Positions 36,231 to 47,555 of a DNA stretch of 64,000 nt are shown in pieces. Within the stretch, counting starts at the first letter, position 1. Each line of letters starts with the position of its first letter. Made by a program: the position numbers and the translations under genes. Source of the stretch: Alnus glutinosa (lineage: Eukaryota > Streptophyta > Magnoliopsida > Fagales > Betulaceae); the NCBI RefSeq assembly GCF_958979055.1, contig NC_084889.1:4666761-4730760 (forward strand), in the 5' to 3' direction. The notes under the pieces are model-generated. The model saw only the letters and a program-made list of their open reading frames with translations, was not told the origin of the DNA and ran no database searches.

Positions 36231-37684
36231 TTACTTGCTGATATAAGATTGAAAGAAAAAAGAAGGACCACAAAGAACATTGGCTAATGTTAAAGAAGCA
36301 AAAATTTTAACAGTCCCAATGTGAGTAACAGAAGCAAATTGACCTTTAGGAAGTTTAACAAATTTAGAAATGGTAGATGTAATTGTAGTAAGGAAGGAAA
36401 TAGAACAAACCATATGGTCGGTGGCCCCCGTGTCTATATTCTAGGGATGATTAACAAGTTGAAAAGCAACTTGAAAGGAAGAAATAGAAGAAAAGACAGA
36501 GTGTTGAGGGAAATGAGAAAGGTTAGATGAGGTAAGAATTTTACCTGACATGTGAGGAACAAGATGAGATTGAGTCGAGCCAACTTGGTTCATTGATGAC
36601 ACCCCTTCTGAGTGAGGCTTAAGCATAGCAAAAATTTGTTGAATTTGCTCCTGAATTATAGGCAGAGTTACAGAGGAAGACTCACTCTTTGAAACTTGAT
36701 TTGCAGAATGGGAATCAGTTGCACTCTTTCCTCTTGTAAACTTGAAACCGGGAGGAAAATCATGTAATCAGTAACACTTCTCCATAGTGTGACCAGAAAT
36801 GCCATAGTGATTGCATGTAGGACGATCCTTTCGAACAAAAGAAGATGATTTTCCATAGCGAGAAGGATTCCCAGCAGCAGGTCGAGTGAATGTAGATTGA
36901 GATGGAGAAGGTGCCTTAGCTAACAGTGCAGCAGTATTCTGACTCATAGACTCGAGATCCCCAAAGATTTTACTTTGGCATTTATGTTGAACAACCAAAG
37001 AGAAAACCTTATTAATGGGTGGAAGAGGATCCATTAACAAGATTTGTCATTTTACATGAGAAAATGACTCATTTAGTCCCGTAAGAAACTGAAGAACATA
37101 TTCCTGGTGGTGATACTCAGTGAGAGTTTTCAGAATACCACAAGAACATTTTCCACAAAGACAAATCGGTAAAGGACGATACATTCATCCCACAATCCTT
37201 TGTGAGCAGTGAAATAACTGCTTACTGATTGATCTTCTTGAGACATGGCAGAGATTGCTTTCTGAACTTGGAAAATTTGAGGTCCATTTTGTTGAGAGAA
37301 GCGATCACGGAGATCATTCCACATAGTCTCCGTGGAATCGACAGAAATGACACTCGCTGCAATTTCCTTAGAAACAGAATTGATGATCCACGACAGCACC
37401 ATATTGTTGCAGCGAGTCCATGAGAAAAATTATGGATCAGAAGGATGAGGTTTCGGCAAATCTCCATTGATGAACTGAAGCTTGTTCTTGGCGGTCAAAG
37501 CCATGAACATTGATCGGCTCCATGTATAATAGTTGTCGCTGGTGAGCAATTGAGTAACAAGAATTGAACCAGGACCGTCACCATGGTGAAGATACAATGG
37601 ATTGGAATCCATTGTAGAAATTATTGAATTCGAAGAATTAGATTCCATGGACAACATGAAATCTGATTGTGAGAAGAAAATCAA
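36231..37684 (-). pseudogene. Copia gag and protease remains
   Basis: Gag starts near 37,684 (HHGDGPGSILVTQLL, NYYTWSRSM). A TAA at 37,430-37,432 interrupts it just before FFSWTRCNN. The zinc knuckle reads CNHYGISGHTMEKC, with tyrosine where the second cysteine belongs. The aspartic protease site is IDTGATDHM at about 36,413-36,439, preceded by a TAG that fits a lost tryptophan. Several stops make it non-functional. Confidence 0.85.
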
Positions 37685-37741
37685 AGAAAATGAGATCAGA
37701 TGTTTGAAAGAGCGGAAGCGAAAGAACTAGGGTTTAGAAAT

Positions 37742-37753
37742 GCTCTGATACCA
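37742..37753 (-). other. Copia primer-binding site
   Basis: On the element strand TGGTATCAGAGC lies directly next to the 5' LTR. It is complementary to the 3' end of initiator methionine tRNA, the usual primer for plant Copia elements. Confidence 0.9.
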
Positions 37754-37998
37754 TATCAGAAATGAGAACAAAGAGTATTTGGGATTGAAACTTTGTTCAA
37801 TTGTATTGAATCGGTGTAAAACTTTACAAAGAGTTATTTATACATACACGTTCTGTACTAAAGAAACAGAACTTCAGAAAAAGTAACTAGAGACCGGAGT
37901 TCAACTAAGTTAACATCTAACTAACTATGTTAACTAAATACAAACAGCTGGCATAACAGAAAAACAACAACTCAATATTTAACACGTGAAAGTCAATA
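37754..37998 (-). repeat. 5' LTR of the Copia element
   Basis: A 245 bp LTR. On the element strand it begins TATTGACTTTCACGTG and ends CATTTCTGATA. Non-canonical TA...TA ends are known among Copia elements. Confidence 0.92.
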
Positions 37999-39080
37999 TG
38001 ATCGAATAGAAGAAACCAAACTCCACAAAGCACCCAAATATCTTCAACTCGTGGATGTCCTAAGTTTAATTTCAAGAATTAATTTGTGCACAAGTCTGGT
38101 ACGTGTTAGCGACCAGAAATTCGGGCCAGCCCATGCTCAAATTTATTAATTCCAAAGGCTAGGTCTGGTTGTCCCATATATTGCAATGCATCTGATAAAA
38201 GATGTACTTAATTAGCCAGGCCATCCCCAGAAAGATTTCAGCCATTCAGTCTTAATTGCCTCATCTTGAATCACCTTGGACCAATTAAGCAACTGCCTAA
38301 ACCTGCTCATACTTGTATTTTCTGTCTCCCCTCCCATAGACCATGTCTGATGACTCCTATTCCGTTAGTAGACTTGTTCAAGATCTTCACTTCTCCTTCG
38401 AATAAACAAAAGATTTGTCATTATCATCACATATTGCATGTTCCTCAAATTGACTTGAGAGAGTTTGGAATATTGTCAGAAAGATATTATTACCCTACCA
38501 GAAGAAAATTGATCACATGGAACGTACCACGCGCAATCTACAACGTTGTAGATTTCGCGTAAAAAAAAAGGGGAAAAATGAAGAATTGTGATAGTGTTTT
38601 TCTTTTATGTGAAGCCACTGCTTTACTGAATGCAACATATGTATCAAATCATACAGACCAACTTACCAAACATTGATTCATTTATTTCTTTTTTGTTTTT
38701 TTGAAGAAATTACAGGTTATAAGAGACATTACATTGAAGAATAAAATGATTATCACCATGGTAAGTGATTTGTTAGTGTCGTTGCCAGCAGTTCCCCTCT
38801 GGGAGTGTAGAAGTATATCCATTAAGTTCTGGCTGTTTAATCCTCTCCATCCTGAAATAATTACCTTCTGTAAACTTGTTGTGCTCATGATGAATGCAAC
38901 TATCTTTACAAGAGATCACTATGATCTGCTGAACAAGTGAAGCAAATCTACAAGACTAAGCACATGAGATTAATGTCAATCAAACTAGTTTGCAAAACTC
39001 TGCATGCTTCCTTCTCATTAGTGCAACTCTAAAATTACATTTCCTCACAGTTAATTAGAATTAGAGTTCTCAAATCGCAA
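37999..39080. other. Intergenic sequence, no gene seen
   Basis: Open frames of 98 and 79 codons exist on the plus strand at 38,266 and 38,701, but they show no domain, signal peptide or compositional support. Confidence 0.45.
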
Positions 39081-39308
39081 CTAGACCTTTCCATCTGATG
39101 AAGGGAGGTCTCTATTGGCCTTCCAGGCTGTGGAGGAGGATGATGTAGTTAAAGAATTGGTGCCTTTTGAGGGAGCTGAGGAAGGAGAGGGAAGCTTCTT
39201 TGGCAGCATCTGTTCCCAATATTCCTTTGGCAGTCTTGATGCTTCTGAAAGAAGAAGGAAAGCAAGAAGAGTGAAGAGCAAACACTTGTGCCTCCAAGAA
39301 CCTAACAT
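39081..39308 (-). CDS. Secreted IDA-like signalling peptide precursor
   Basis: A 75-residue single-exon frame. The N-terminus is a clear signal peptide (basic start, then CLLFTLLAFLLL, with likely cleavage after SEAS). The mature part contains LPKKLPSPSSAPSKGTN (about residues 35-51), which resembles the IDA/IDL active motif whose known core is P-P-S-A-P-S-K-x-x-N. Serine replaces the second proline, and GT replaces the RH common in IDA. IDA peptides are processed in the apoplast and bind HAESA-type receptor kinases in abscission and related separation. The motif here is followed by about 24 serine/threonine-rich residues, so processing would be needed on both sides. The small size, good signal peptide and motif support a gene; the exact subfamily is uncertain, and it might belong to the related PIP group. 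Confidence 0.65.
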   Translation of the reverse strand: MLGSWRHKCLLFTLLAFLLLSEASRLPKEYWEQMLPKKLPSPSSAPSKGTNSLTTSSSSTAWKANRDLPSSDGKV

Positions 39309-40763
39309 GTTGAATACTCAGGAAATGCCTGGAGCGCTCCTTTAACTCTCGAAACTTGCAGCTTTAGAGAGACTGTTGGAGGAGACATGTTGAGTAATGT
39401 ATGTAGAGTGCCAACTTGTTTGTTTGAGGCAAGATGAGTAAATGGCAGACAATGGGGTATTTGATAATGCTAATCTTTTAAGCAGCTCATGTTGCATGCT
39501 GTTCTCAGTATATAATATTGAGATACAAGTTCAGTGTCTGACTGCGAGCGAGGAATTTGAGGGATTTTATATTCCGTGCCCCTCAGAGGTCGAGTGCTAT
39601 AATTGTTTAATCTTCTGTCTGGCAAGAAATCTTTGCTGTCAGACTTACTGGGGCGATACAGTAAAATGTCATTTAGTCAATATGTTACATAAAACAATAT
39701 TTTACTCACTTCGTTGATGGGTATATTTTCCATACAATATATCATGGTTCCTTGAGATTTCATGCAAGGCATGTCAATACTTGACTTGAAAAATGCTTAT
39801 AATGTGTTTAGTACTAGAGTTTTTACAAATCAATGAAAATCACCTTGAACCTTTCATTGAGTCTCTAAATATACTAAGTATCGGTACCCCAAAAAAAAAA
39901 AAAAATCATTTACCTGCAGCCAATAAACGCCTAAAATTAAATTTAGGCCTTTTTTTTTTTTTTTTTCTCAACCTATAGTTTACGCCGATTAACGTAGCAT
40001 TGTTAATATTTTTTCTCATCATATATGAATAGCCTAGCACATCTTAGAATTATCCCACAATGCTGACATAACAGTTTCAACTAACTCTTGTTCAATCTTT
40101 GTTAACATATATTAATTGAAACTAGCACGTCAGCACACATTGTGAAATAATTATGAAATAAAAATATAGTTTCTTACACTACTCTTTTCAAAAACTTGAT
40201 CAAATTGGACGATTCTAATCATCTCAATACAATATTGCATTGCATCCTCTTTGAGCTTACATGGCTGCATACTTATCATGGAAGGGTAAAATCCACTTCT
40301 AAAGTAAAATTGATGAAGCATGCCTAACTATAAAAATTCATCGCTCTAATTAAGCCTATGGTTTAGAAACCCCCCACCTAACTCTAGTATAATTATTATC
40401 TTTCAATCATGCAAACATGAGGAGAGTACCCTTTTTCCATTAATTTTAGATAGGATGGTTCAAAAAGACAAACAAGCCAAAGTAACAAAAAGTGGAGAAA
40501 ACTTTAAAGGAGTCCAAAGAAGCATCTTGACACTTTTGTATGCCATTTTGCCAACAAATAAAATGCTTTTGCCTTAAAAAATATTATGGTTATCAACATT
40601 GTCACGGGGATATCATTATATTTTTTTTTTGTGAAAAGGCCAGTGATTGGGGCACCACCTCTCCTAAAATAATGGTGCACTAAGCTGAATAGAGCCAGTG
40701 ATTGGGGCGCCACCATTTTGCTTGCATGTTCAGGAAAAATAATAGTTCTAATAAATAAATGAA
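39309..40763. other. Intergenic sequence upstream of the peptide gene
   Basis: Likely includes the promoter of the minus-strand peptide gene (just right of 39,308). No other gene is supported. The imperfect direct repeat GCCAGTGATTGGGGC occurs at about 40,639 and 40,694. Confidence 0.4.
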
Positions 40764-41398
40764 TGCTCCATTTGATTCGACGTAAAATGGTTTTCATCGT
40801 AAAATAGTTTGAGGAAAGTTATTTTTCAGGAAAATGTTTTTCGCTGAAAACATTTTCTGGTGTTTGGCGCGTATAGAAAATCACAAATATTTTTTATATT
40901 TTCATTCAATCGTATTAACTTATAAATATAAAAATCACCGATAACAAGATTCCGACACTGACTAGTAAGATTCCGGCCACTTCCACCGAATTTCGAGATA
41001 AAGACCGAAATCTAGACAGTTTCATCAGAATTTGGGTTTGCCAAATTCCAGCGAAGGTGGCCAAATCTCGGCCAGTAGGCCAGAAGTTGGGCGTTCTGGT
41101 AGGAATTCGGCCATTCTGGCCAAATCCCGGTCAGTTGCCCAGAATCTGACCATTCTGGTCACCGAAATCTGGGCTGATCGGCCGGAATCCGGCGACAATT
41201 ACTGAACGTTGTTAAAATTTCGGCACCGGCCAGATTCCGGTGGTGGTCGACTGCTTGAACGTAAAGGTCAACTGCATCATTTAAAAGAGGATCGAATGCG
41301 TTTGCCGTTAGGAAAAATGATTTACGCTTTTTAAAATTTACTAAGCATTTTTTACCAAACGAAAATCATTTTTCGGTTGACTATTATTTTTGTTCTAC
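40764..41398. mobile_element. CCGG-core PIF/Harbinger-like element, copy 3 (right-truncated)
   Basis: Begins TGCTCCATTTGATTCGACGT and is collinear with 20,668-21,432 through the core (CTCGGCCAGTAGGCC, CCGGAATCCGGCGAC, GTCGACTGCTTGAACGTAAA) and AACGAAAATCATTTTTCGGT. It stops at about 41,398, where the final roughly 45 bp and the right terminal repeat should be. The left flank reads GAA where the other copies have TAA. Confidence 0.8.
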
Positions 41399-42608
41399 CA
41401 AATAATAATAAGGTGTCAAATAAAAACTGAAAATAAGCCAAATAAATAACCCGGTCCAATAATTCTTGGCCCACCGACCAGAAATAGGGCAACAAAAAAG
41501 GACGATTTTTGTGGCTGACCAAAGGCTTCGTTTTTGGTACGCACACCTGCAGGCAATGGGTCTTATTTGCCAAATTTCACTCCAATGGATCAATTGAGCT
41601 AGAGTCGTCACAGAAGAACTCCACTCCAATGTCCGGTAAAGAAGCTGCCCGGCAGCTAGCGAGCAAGGGCCCTCATGTGTATAGAAATATGTATTTTTTA
41701 AATGATTAAATTTAAGATTAATTTGCCACTCTAACCTTAATCTAAATGATCAGTAATGCGCTGTTGTTCTAGAACTCGATCCACACAACTTAATATTAAA
41801 TTCGACTCCTTCAAATGGATCTATGAGAAGGCTCTCACACACTTACCATAGTTGAGTTTGATAGCGAACTTGCTCCAAGTTACACGAGAAAATTTCCCTG
41901 ACAGAACATTTTCAACTTGAATAAACATCTTAAAAAGTAATTCTTGTAGAGCAATTCTTGAACTATCTTAACTTCTCAATGCACATCTTGTGATTAGAAA
42001 TATTCATCGACTCTTTTGCAAGCCACACAAGTAAGAAATGGATGCATGCGTAGCAAACATTCCAAGCATCAGAGACTGGTCAAGGAATTTCCCACAATCA
42101 ATCAAAAAGACAGGATATATGCTCAAATCTTCCTTAAAAGTCTTGCTGTCGGAGAATTTTGCACAGCTTCATACACCATAATTATGCACACGCTGCTGCA
42201 TTATTAAAGGTGAAGGGTGTTCTGCTGAGAATATGACATTGGCCACACACGTAATATTATTATAATAAAGGACTTAGATACGCCTGCTTAAGACTATGCT
42301 TTTGCTGCTAGCTAGACAGATGAGACTCGGGCTCTGTGATGAAGAAGCTCCTGATCAGATATTAACACACCCTTCAAGAATGCATTAAATATTTTTTCGT
42401 TTATATTAAAGATAATATGAGGATACAATAAAAATGGAATAAATATACTGAAGAACGTAACTGGGACTCTGAAGACTAATCAAGTATAAATAATTTACGT
42501 TACATCCATGACTAAAAAATTCTTGAGCCAAAAATGAATATGTAATGGAGTAATAATATCAGCAGCACAGCAGGCAGGGACAGCCAGACACTTACTGACG
42601 CATCATGC
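41399..42608. other. Intergenic sequence and PMT 3' flank
   Basis: No supported gene. The stretch next to 42,608 is the likely 3' UTR of the minus-strand methyltransferase gene. A GC-richer segment at 41,450-41,680 is unassigned. Confidence 0.45.
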
Positions 42609-45600
42609 TTAAGCAATAGCTGACATAATTGTTTCAGCCTCTGTGGGACGCCACATTGTCTTCTGAACACACAGCAATCCCTCATTGGCATTTGAATAAA
42701 TTAAACGGATTTCCCAGTGTAAAGATTTAGCCATGTTCTCGATTTCACCTATGGTTTCAACATTGTCCCGTACGATCAGCTTTCCTTCTGGCCTAAGGAT
42801 TCTATCAACTTCTGCAACCACTGCCTTTAAGTTGCACCTGTGGCCATAAATTTATTAACAGGCTTAATCAGACCAATCATTGGAGAACTGTGTTGAGGTA
42901 TGACTATAAGACATCAAGAATGTAATATACAAGATAATGAACCTCTTTTTGAGACTGGAGAAGAGATGGTCCGCATGGAGAAGATCGTAAGATCTGGGGT
43001 ACGTATTAAATGATTGACACCAGTCATGATACATTCCGAATAAACCTCGCTCATATATTATTGGGAGTGTGTCCGGAGAGTCAATTGGGACTACATTCAT
43101 AACCCACACTTTTAAGCCTTTTAACGCTGCAGCAAACCTAAAAGAATTTTCCATCATGGAAAGCATATCAAGACACAGAAAACAAAAAAAGAAAATGAAA
43201 ATGAGTATCTTAAGCTTCTTACTACACTAGAAAAAGGAAATGTCATAACCAAAGCAATGACATTTGCCTCATCATTTATCCAACAACAACCACATTCTGC
43301 TCGAACTGATGGGAAATCATCAGATATTTAGTGCCAAAATCATATCCACTTTTTATTAAGGGCCTGCCAAGGGCTCTGTTTGTTAATGCATTTTATGGGT
43401 GTTTTTTGTTTAAAAAAGTGTCATGACGTGATATAAAGGTGAAAATTGTTTGTGTTTTTAGGAGTGTTTTGTGTTTAAGTTGTTTGTTAATGTTTTTGTT
43501 TTGAGAATAGAAAACAAAAGTTTTAACAAACAGATAACTTTCATGGAAAGAAAGTATTCATAAAATGTAGGATGCTTACCCTCCATATACAGCATTCATG
43601 TCCATAACATTCCTTACGGAAGACCAGATGATTCCCATCCCATTCAAGTACGAGTGGGAAACGACATTTTTCCAGTGTTTGTAATCAGCAGTGAAATCCT
43701 CGGGAGCAACTTTGCCATAGACTCCAACCTGAGAATTAAACCAGTAAGGTGGTTTCTCCAACCTTAGTGGCCATTGCTCAGGCCAACGAGACCCCCTCTC
43801 TGATGCATTAACTGGCACTTTGTGCATGCATGCTTGCATTGGAACATTCCTGAACAAATACACTCACGCAAACACTTAATGACAAGTACTCACTAATAAA
43901 TATGCTCGTAGAGCATTTTTTAAAGAGAGGTGCTGTAGTGGCAAAGTGAAGCAATTTTGGAGCTAGTGAACTTGCTGAGATAGAGAAAACACGATTTTTT
44001 TTTTTTTTTTTGGATAAGTAATAAAGAATACAAGATGTGAAAAAGGATAAACTCATTTGTGAATATTACATGATACCCTTGCTTCAGCAATTTCCTATAC
44101 TCCTATTTTTAATTTTTCCCATAACCAATCCAATGAAAACGTATTTTTCTCACACGGCATAATTGTTAAGGACATATCTGATATTACTCAACAAACACCA
44201 ACAAGTGATAACAAGGAATCTGTTGAAGATAAAGATCAACACTCATCAACCAAGAAGATCGAATTGCCTTGGGATAAATCTAGAAGGAGAAATGTTATTA
44301 TGTATTCTCTTGTCCTTCTCCCATCCTTCCCCGCTGATGTAGCATTGTCAATCCACCGTTGATTTTTTTTCTTTTTAATTGAGATTGATCTAAAGGAGGA
44401 TTGACAATGACACGTCAGCAGAGAAAGATAGGAAAATGACAAAAGAATACCAAATAGCATACCTCATCTAGAAGACAGTCTCTAGTCTCGATGTTTATCT
44501 TGTGTATAGTCTGATATAATCAAAACTGTATATTTGAATTTATAGCTTATCAATAAATACACAAGCCTTCACCACAGTAAGGTAAGGCAGTTTCTACAAA
44601 GATAGAGAGTTACAAACCTTTAATGAATATATACTTTTATAAAACTACAACTTTTTAGCAATCCAGACGGTGCAAGTTAATTAAGTAATCTACACCCTAT
44701 GTAGAGAGTGAAGAGGCAAAACTGAAATACTCTATTCTGCCTTAGCTTGTTGAATGCGGTGTTTATAGGGAATTTGCATCCGAGTGTTTGTCGGATTTTT
44801 TTTCTTTTATTTTTTTACCCCTTTCTCTAATGAAGGACATCACACATTCATCTAGTATCCTCAAATGCTAACTAAAATAACACTTTACTGAGTAAATATC
44901 CTGGAGATATCCAAATACACTAACGAGAAAACTTCCTTTAAGAATGGAATCTGGCCATCAGAAGTGGTTTGCTGAAAAGATACAAGGTACTAAGAGGAAA
45001 GCATGGAATAACAAATCAACAAGAAGACATATAATCTCAAACTGATCAGAAGTCCATAGAACTTCACAACCTAATTTAATTCATATGCATTGTAAAATAG
45101 TAATGTCTATTGTCTTCCATGAGATTTTGGCAATGTTTGGCAAACAACCCTCCTCCCCTCCCCTCCCCTTATTTTCACTTCTCCCAAAAACAGTTAACTT
45201 CAAAACATTCAAATTTTTTTCACTTTTTATATCACATCAATCTTTTTATTTTTAATAAGTAGTTGTAATTCAATTCATTAAAAGAGCAGATGGGCGCAAC
45301 CCTTATACACATGAAGTATACAAGAGAACCCCTAAATAGGACGAGAAGAGAATAAATTTAAAAAGTCCGCATAAGTAAAATCATTCAAGCAATGATGGGA
45401 CGCTATCCAAATATATAACATATTAAGCAAACGCTTCCGTAGATCCACCATTGATGTCTCTACATCTTCAAAAAGCCGCGCATTCCGTTCCCGCCAAATA
45501 CACCACAATAAACACAATGGAGCTAACTGTCAGGCTTCTTTAGCACGACCATACCCAACCGATGCACCCCAACTAGTCAACAACTCCAACACCGTTCATG

Positions 45601-46685
45601 GCATAACCCACTCTACCTCAAATAAGATAAAAATGTAACTCCAAAGATCACAAGCGACTTCGCAGTGAAGTAACAGATGATCAATAGGCTTCCCATTCTT
45701 CTTACACATACAACACCACTCAATCACTACGACATTCCTCTTACGCAAGTTATCATGCGTCAAAATTATAGCCAAAGCTACTGACCATACAAAAAAAGCC
45801 ACCCTAGTCGGAGCCTTAACACGTCAAATACTCTTCCACGGAAATGATGGGCCATTTTTCTTAATAAGCACTCCACAATAGGATATCACCTCAAAAAAAA
45901 CCCTTTTAGAGGGGTTCCAAACTAACCTATCGCCCTCTCCAAGTAGAACCGAAGTGGAGTAAAGCCGCTCGAAGAAAGAAAGAACCATCTCTTTGTCCCA
46001 ATCATGGATTTGCCTCATAAAAAGAACATTCCATTGAATAACTCCGTTATGAACGACCGAGTTATCTACCACCATTGCATCTTTGTTCTTCACAATACTA
46101 AACAGAACTGGAAAGCACTGCTTCAAAGATCTATCCCCACACCACCAATCATGCCAGAAACTAATATGAAACCCATCCCCCACCTCAAAACGAACAAAAT
46201 TACAAAACTTCTCTCATCCCCTCCTAATATGTTTCCACACACCCACTTCAAAGGAACCAGACACCTCTTTCGAACACCACCCACCCTCTAGACTCAAATT
46301 TTGCGTCAATCATTTTTTATTGCTATTCAAATAAAATACCCAATACAAAACAAAACTTTCTACTTCATATCACATCAATCACTTCTTATTACTATTCAAA
46401 AACAAAACTCATCTTAAAAACCTTTACCAAACACAACCTTCGTCTCTGTGCAATATATAATCTATTGTAAGACGCCTCTGTCGAGGTCACGAATAGAAGT
46501 TCAAATATAAAAACTTGTCAACGGTTATTTTTGTTCAAATATAAATACTGGATGTTTTTGGATTTTGTTTTTCAAAAGAAAGAATATTAGCTTCCCTGAG
46601 AAACTGAATGTTACTTAAAAGAAAAGAATCTATCTTCTAAGGTGCAGCATAATCCTATTTTACTTGTAAAAAAAATTCAAAGAGG

Positions 46686-46733
<48 letters not shown>

Positions 46734-47504
46734 AGACGGGAGTTTTCAAATTTCATTTATTTATACTCTTGAAAGTAGACACTCGGCATCTCATATTTTA
46801 TGAACTCCTTTAGGATGGTAACAAATATCTTATATCCTACTCTTAAAAAGTGACAGATTTTTTTTTTGGATAAGTACTCTTAAAAGTGACGGGTATATAC
46901 AGATATCCATCTGGTGGACTTTTCTGTTGTAGTTATTTGCAGCAAACAATAGATCGTATTGCCCAATTATTACTTAAGTGACCACTTATAACAGCCAATA
47001 TTTGTACCAAGGTCCACTGATGGAACCAATATGCAAACCAGGGGGAAAAGAGGAAATACCAGGCTGCATTTGGATCATCAGATTCTTTGCAGAGGGGAGG
47101 CTCATTTTGTGGTCTTTTTTCATAGCACTCATTGGAAGTTGGTTTTCTGTATATTGCTGCACTCACACCATCCAATTTGTCCTTTCCAATCATCACCAAA
47201 TCCCAGCACATTGACTTCGTTAGTTTAGACATTGCTGCCATCAATTACCACGAAAAGAAAAAAAGATAGGCATCAAAAAACAAATCCTCAAGCCCATCTT
47301 TCTTGAGAGGAACCAACAATGGAAATAAATAATTCTACCTTTCCAAATGCCAACATCTTCAGAATTCTTCCGATAAACCGGAGTAGCAGACCAGACAAAA
47401 TAACCACCAGGTCGCAAGACACGGTTTAGCTCTAAGAGAAGTTTACCACCTGCAATTTACCTCAAATTCTGTCTCTAAACAACAGAGGACATCCAGAACC
47501 CAAC

Positions 47505-47555
<51 letters not shown>

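Larger units (their letters stand above)
32723..37998 (-). mobile_element. Decayed Ty1/Copia retrotransposon with both LTRs
   Basis: The element runs on the minus strand. The 5' LTR is 37,754-37,998 and the 3' LTR is 32,723-33,230 (241 bp once its SINE-like insertion is removed). The primer-binding site (37,742-37,753) and polypurine tract (33,231-33,238) touch the LTRs. In order it encodes gag, protease, integrase, reverse transcriptase and RNase H; integrase before RT defines Copia. Several nonsense codons and a poly(A) expansion break the frame. The LTRs end TA...TA, not TG...CA. They differ by roughly nine substitutions plus small indels, so the insertion is old but not ancient. No perfect 5 bp flanking duplication is seen. 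Confidence 0.92.

Noticed and set aside
32718..38003. Target-site duplication of the Copia element (TAGAT left, TGATC right)
   Set aside because: The two flanks do not match as 5 bp direct repeats, so I do not claim one.
38266..38562. 98-codon frame MNHLGPIKQ...
   Set aside because: No signal peptide, domain or composition unlike the surrounding intergenic DNA.
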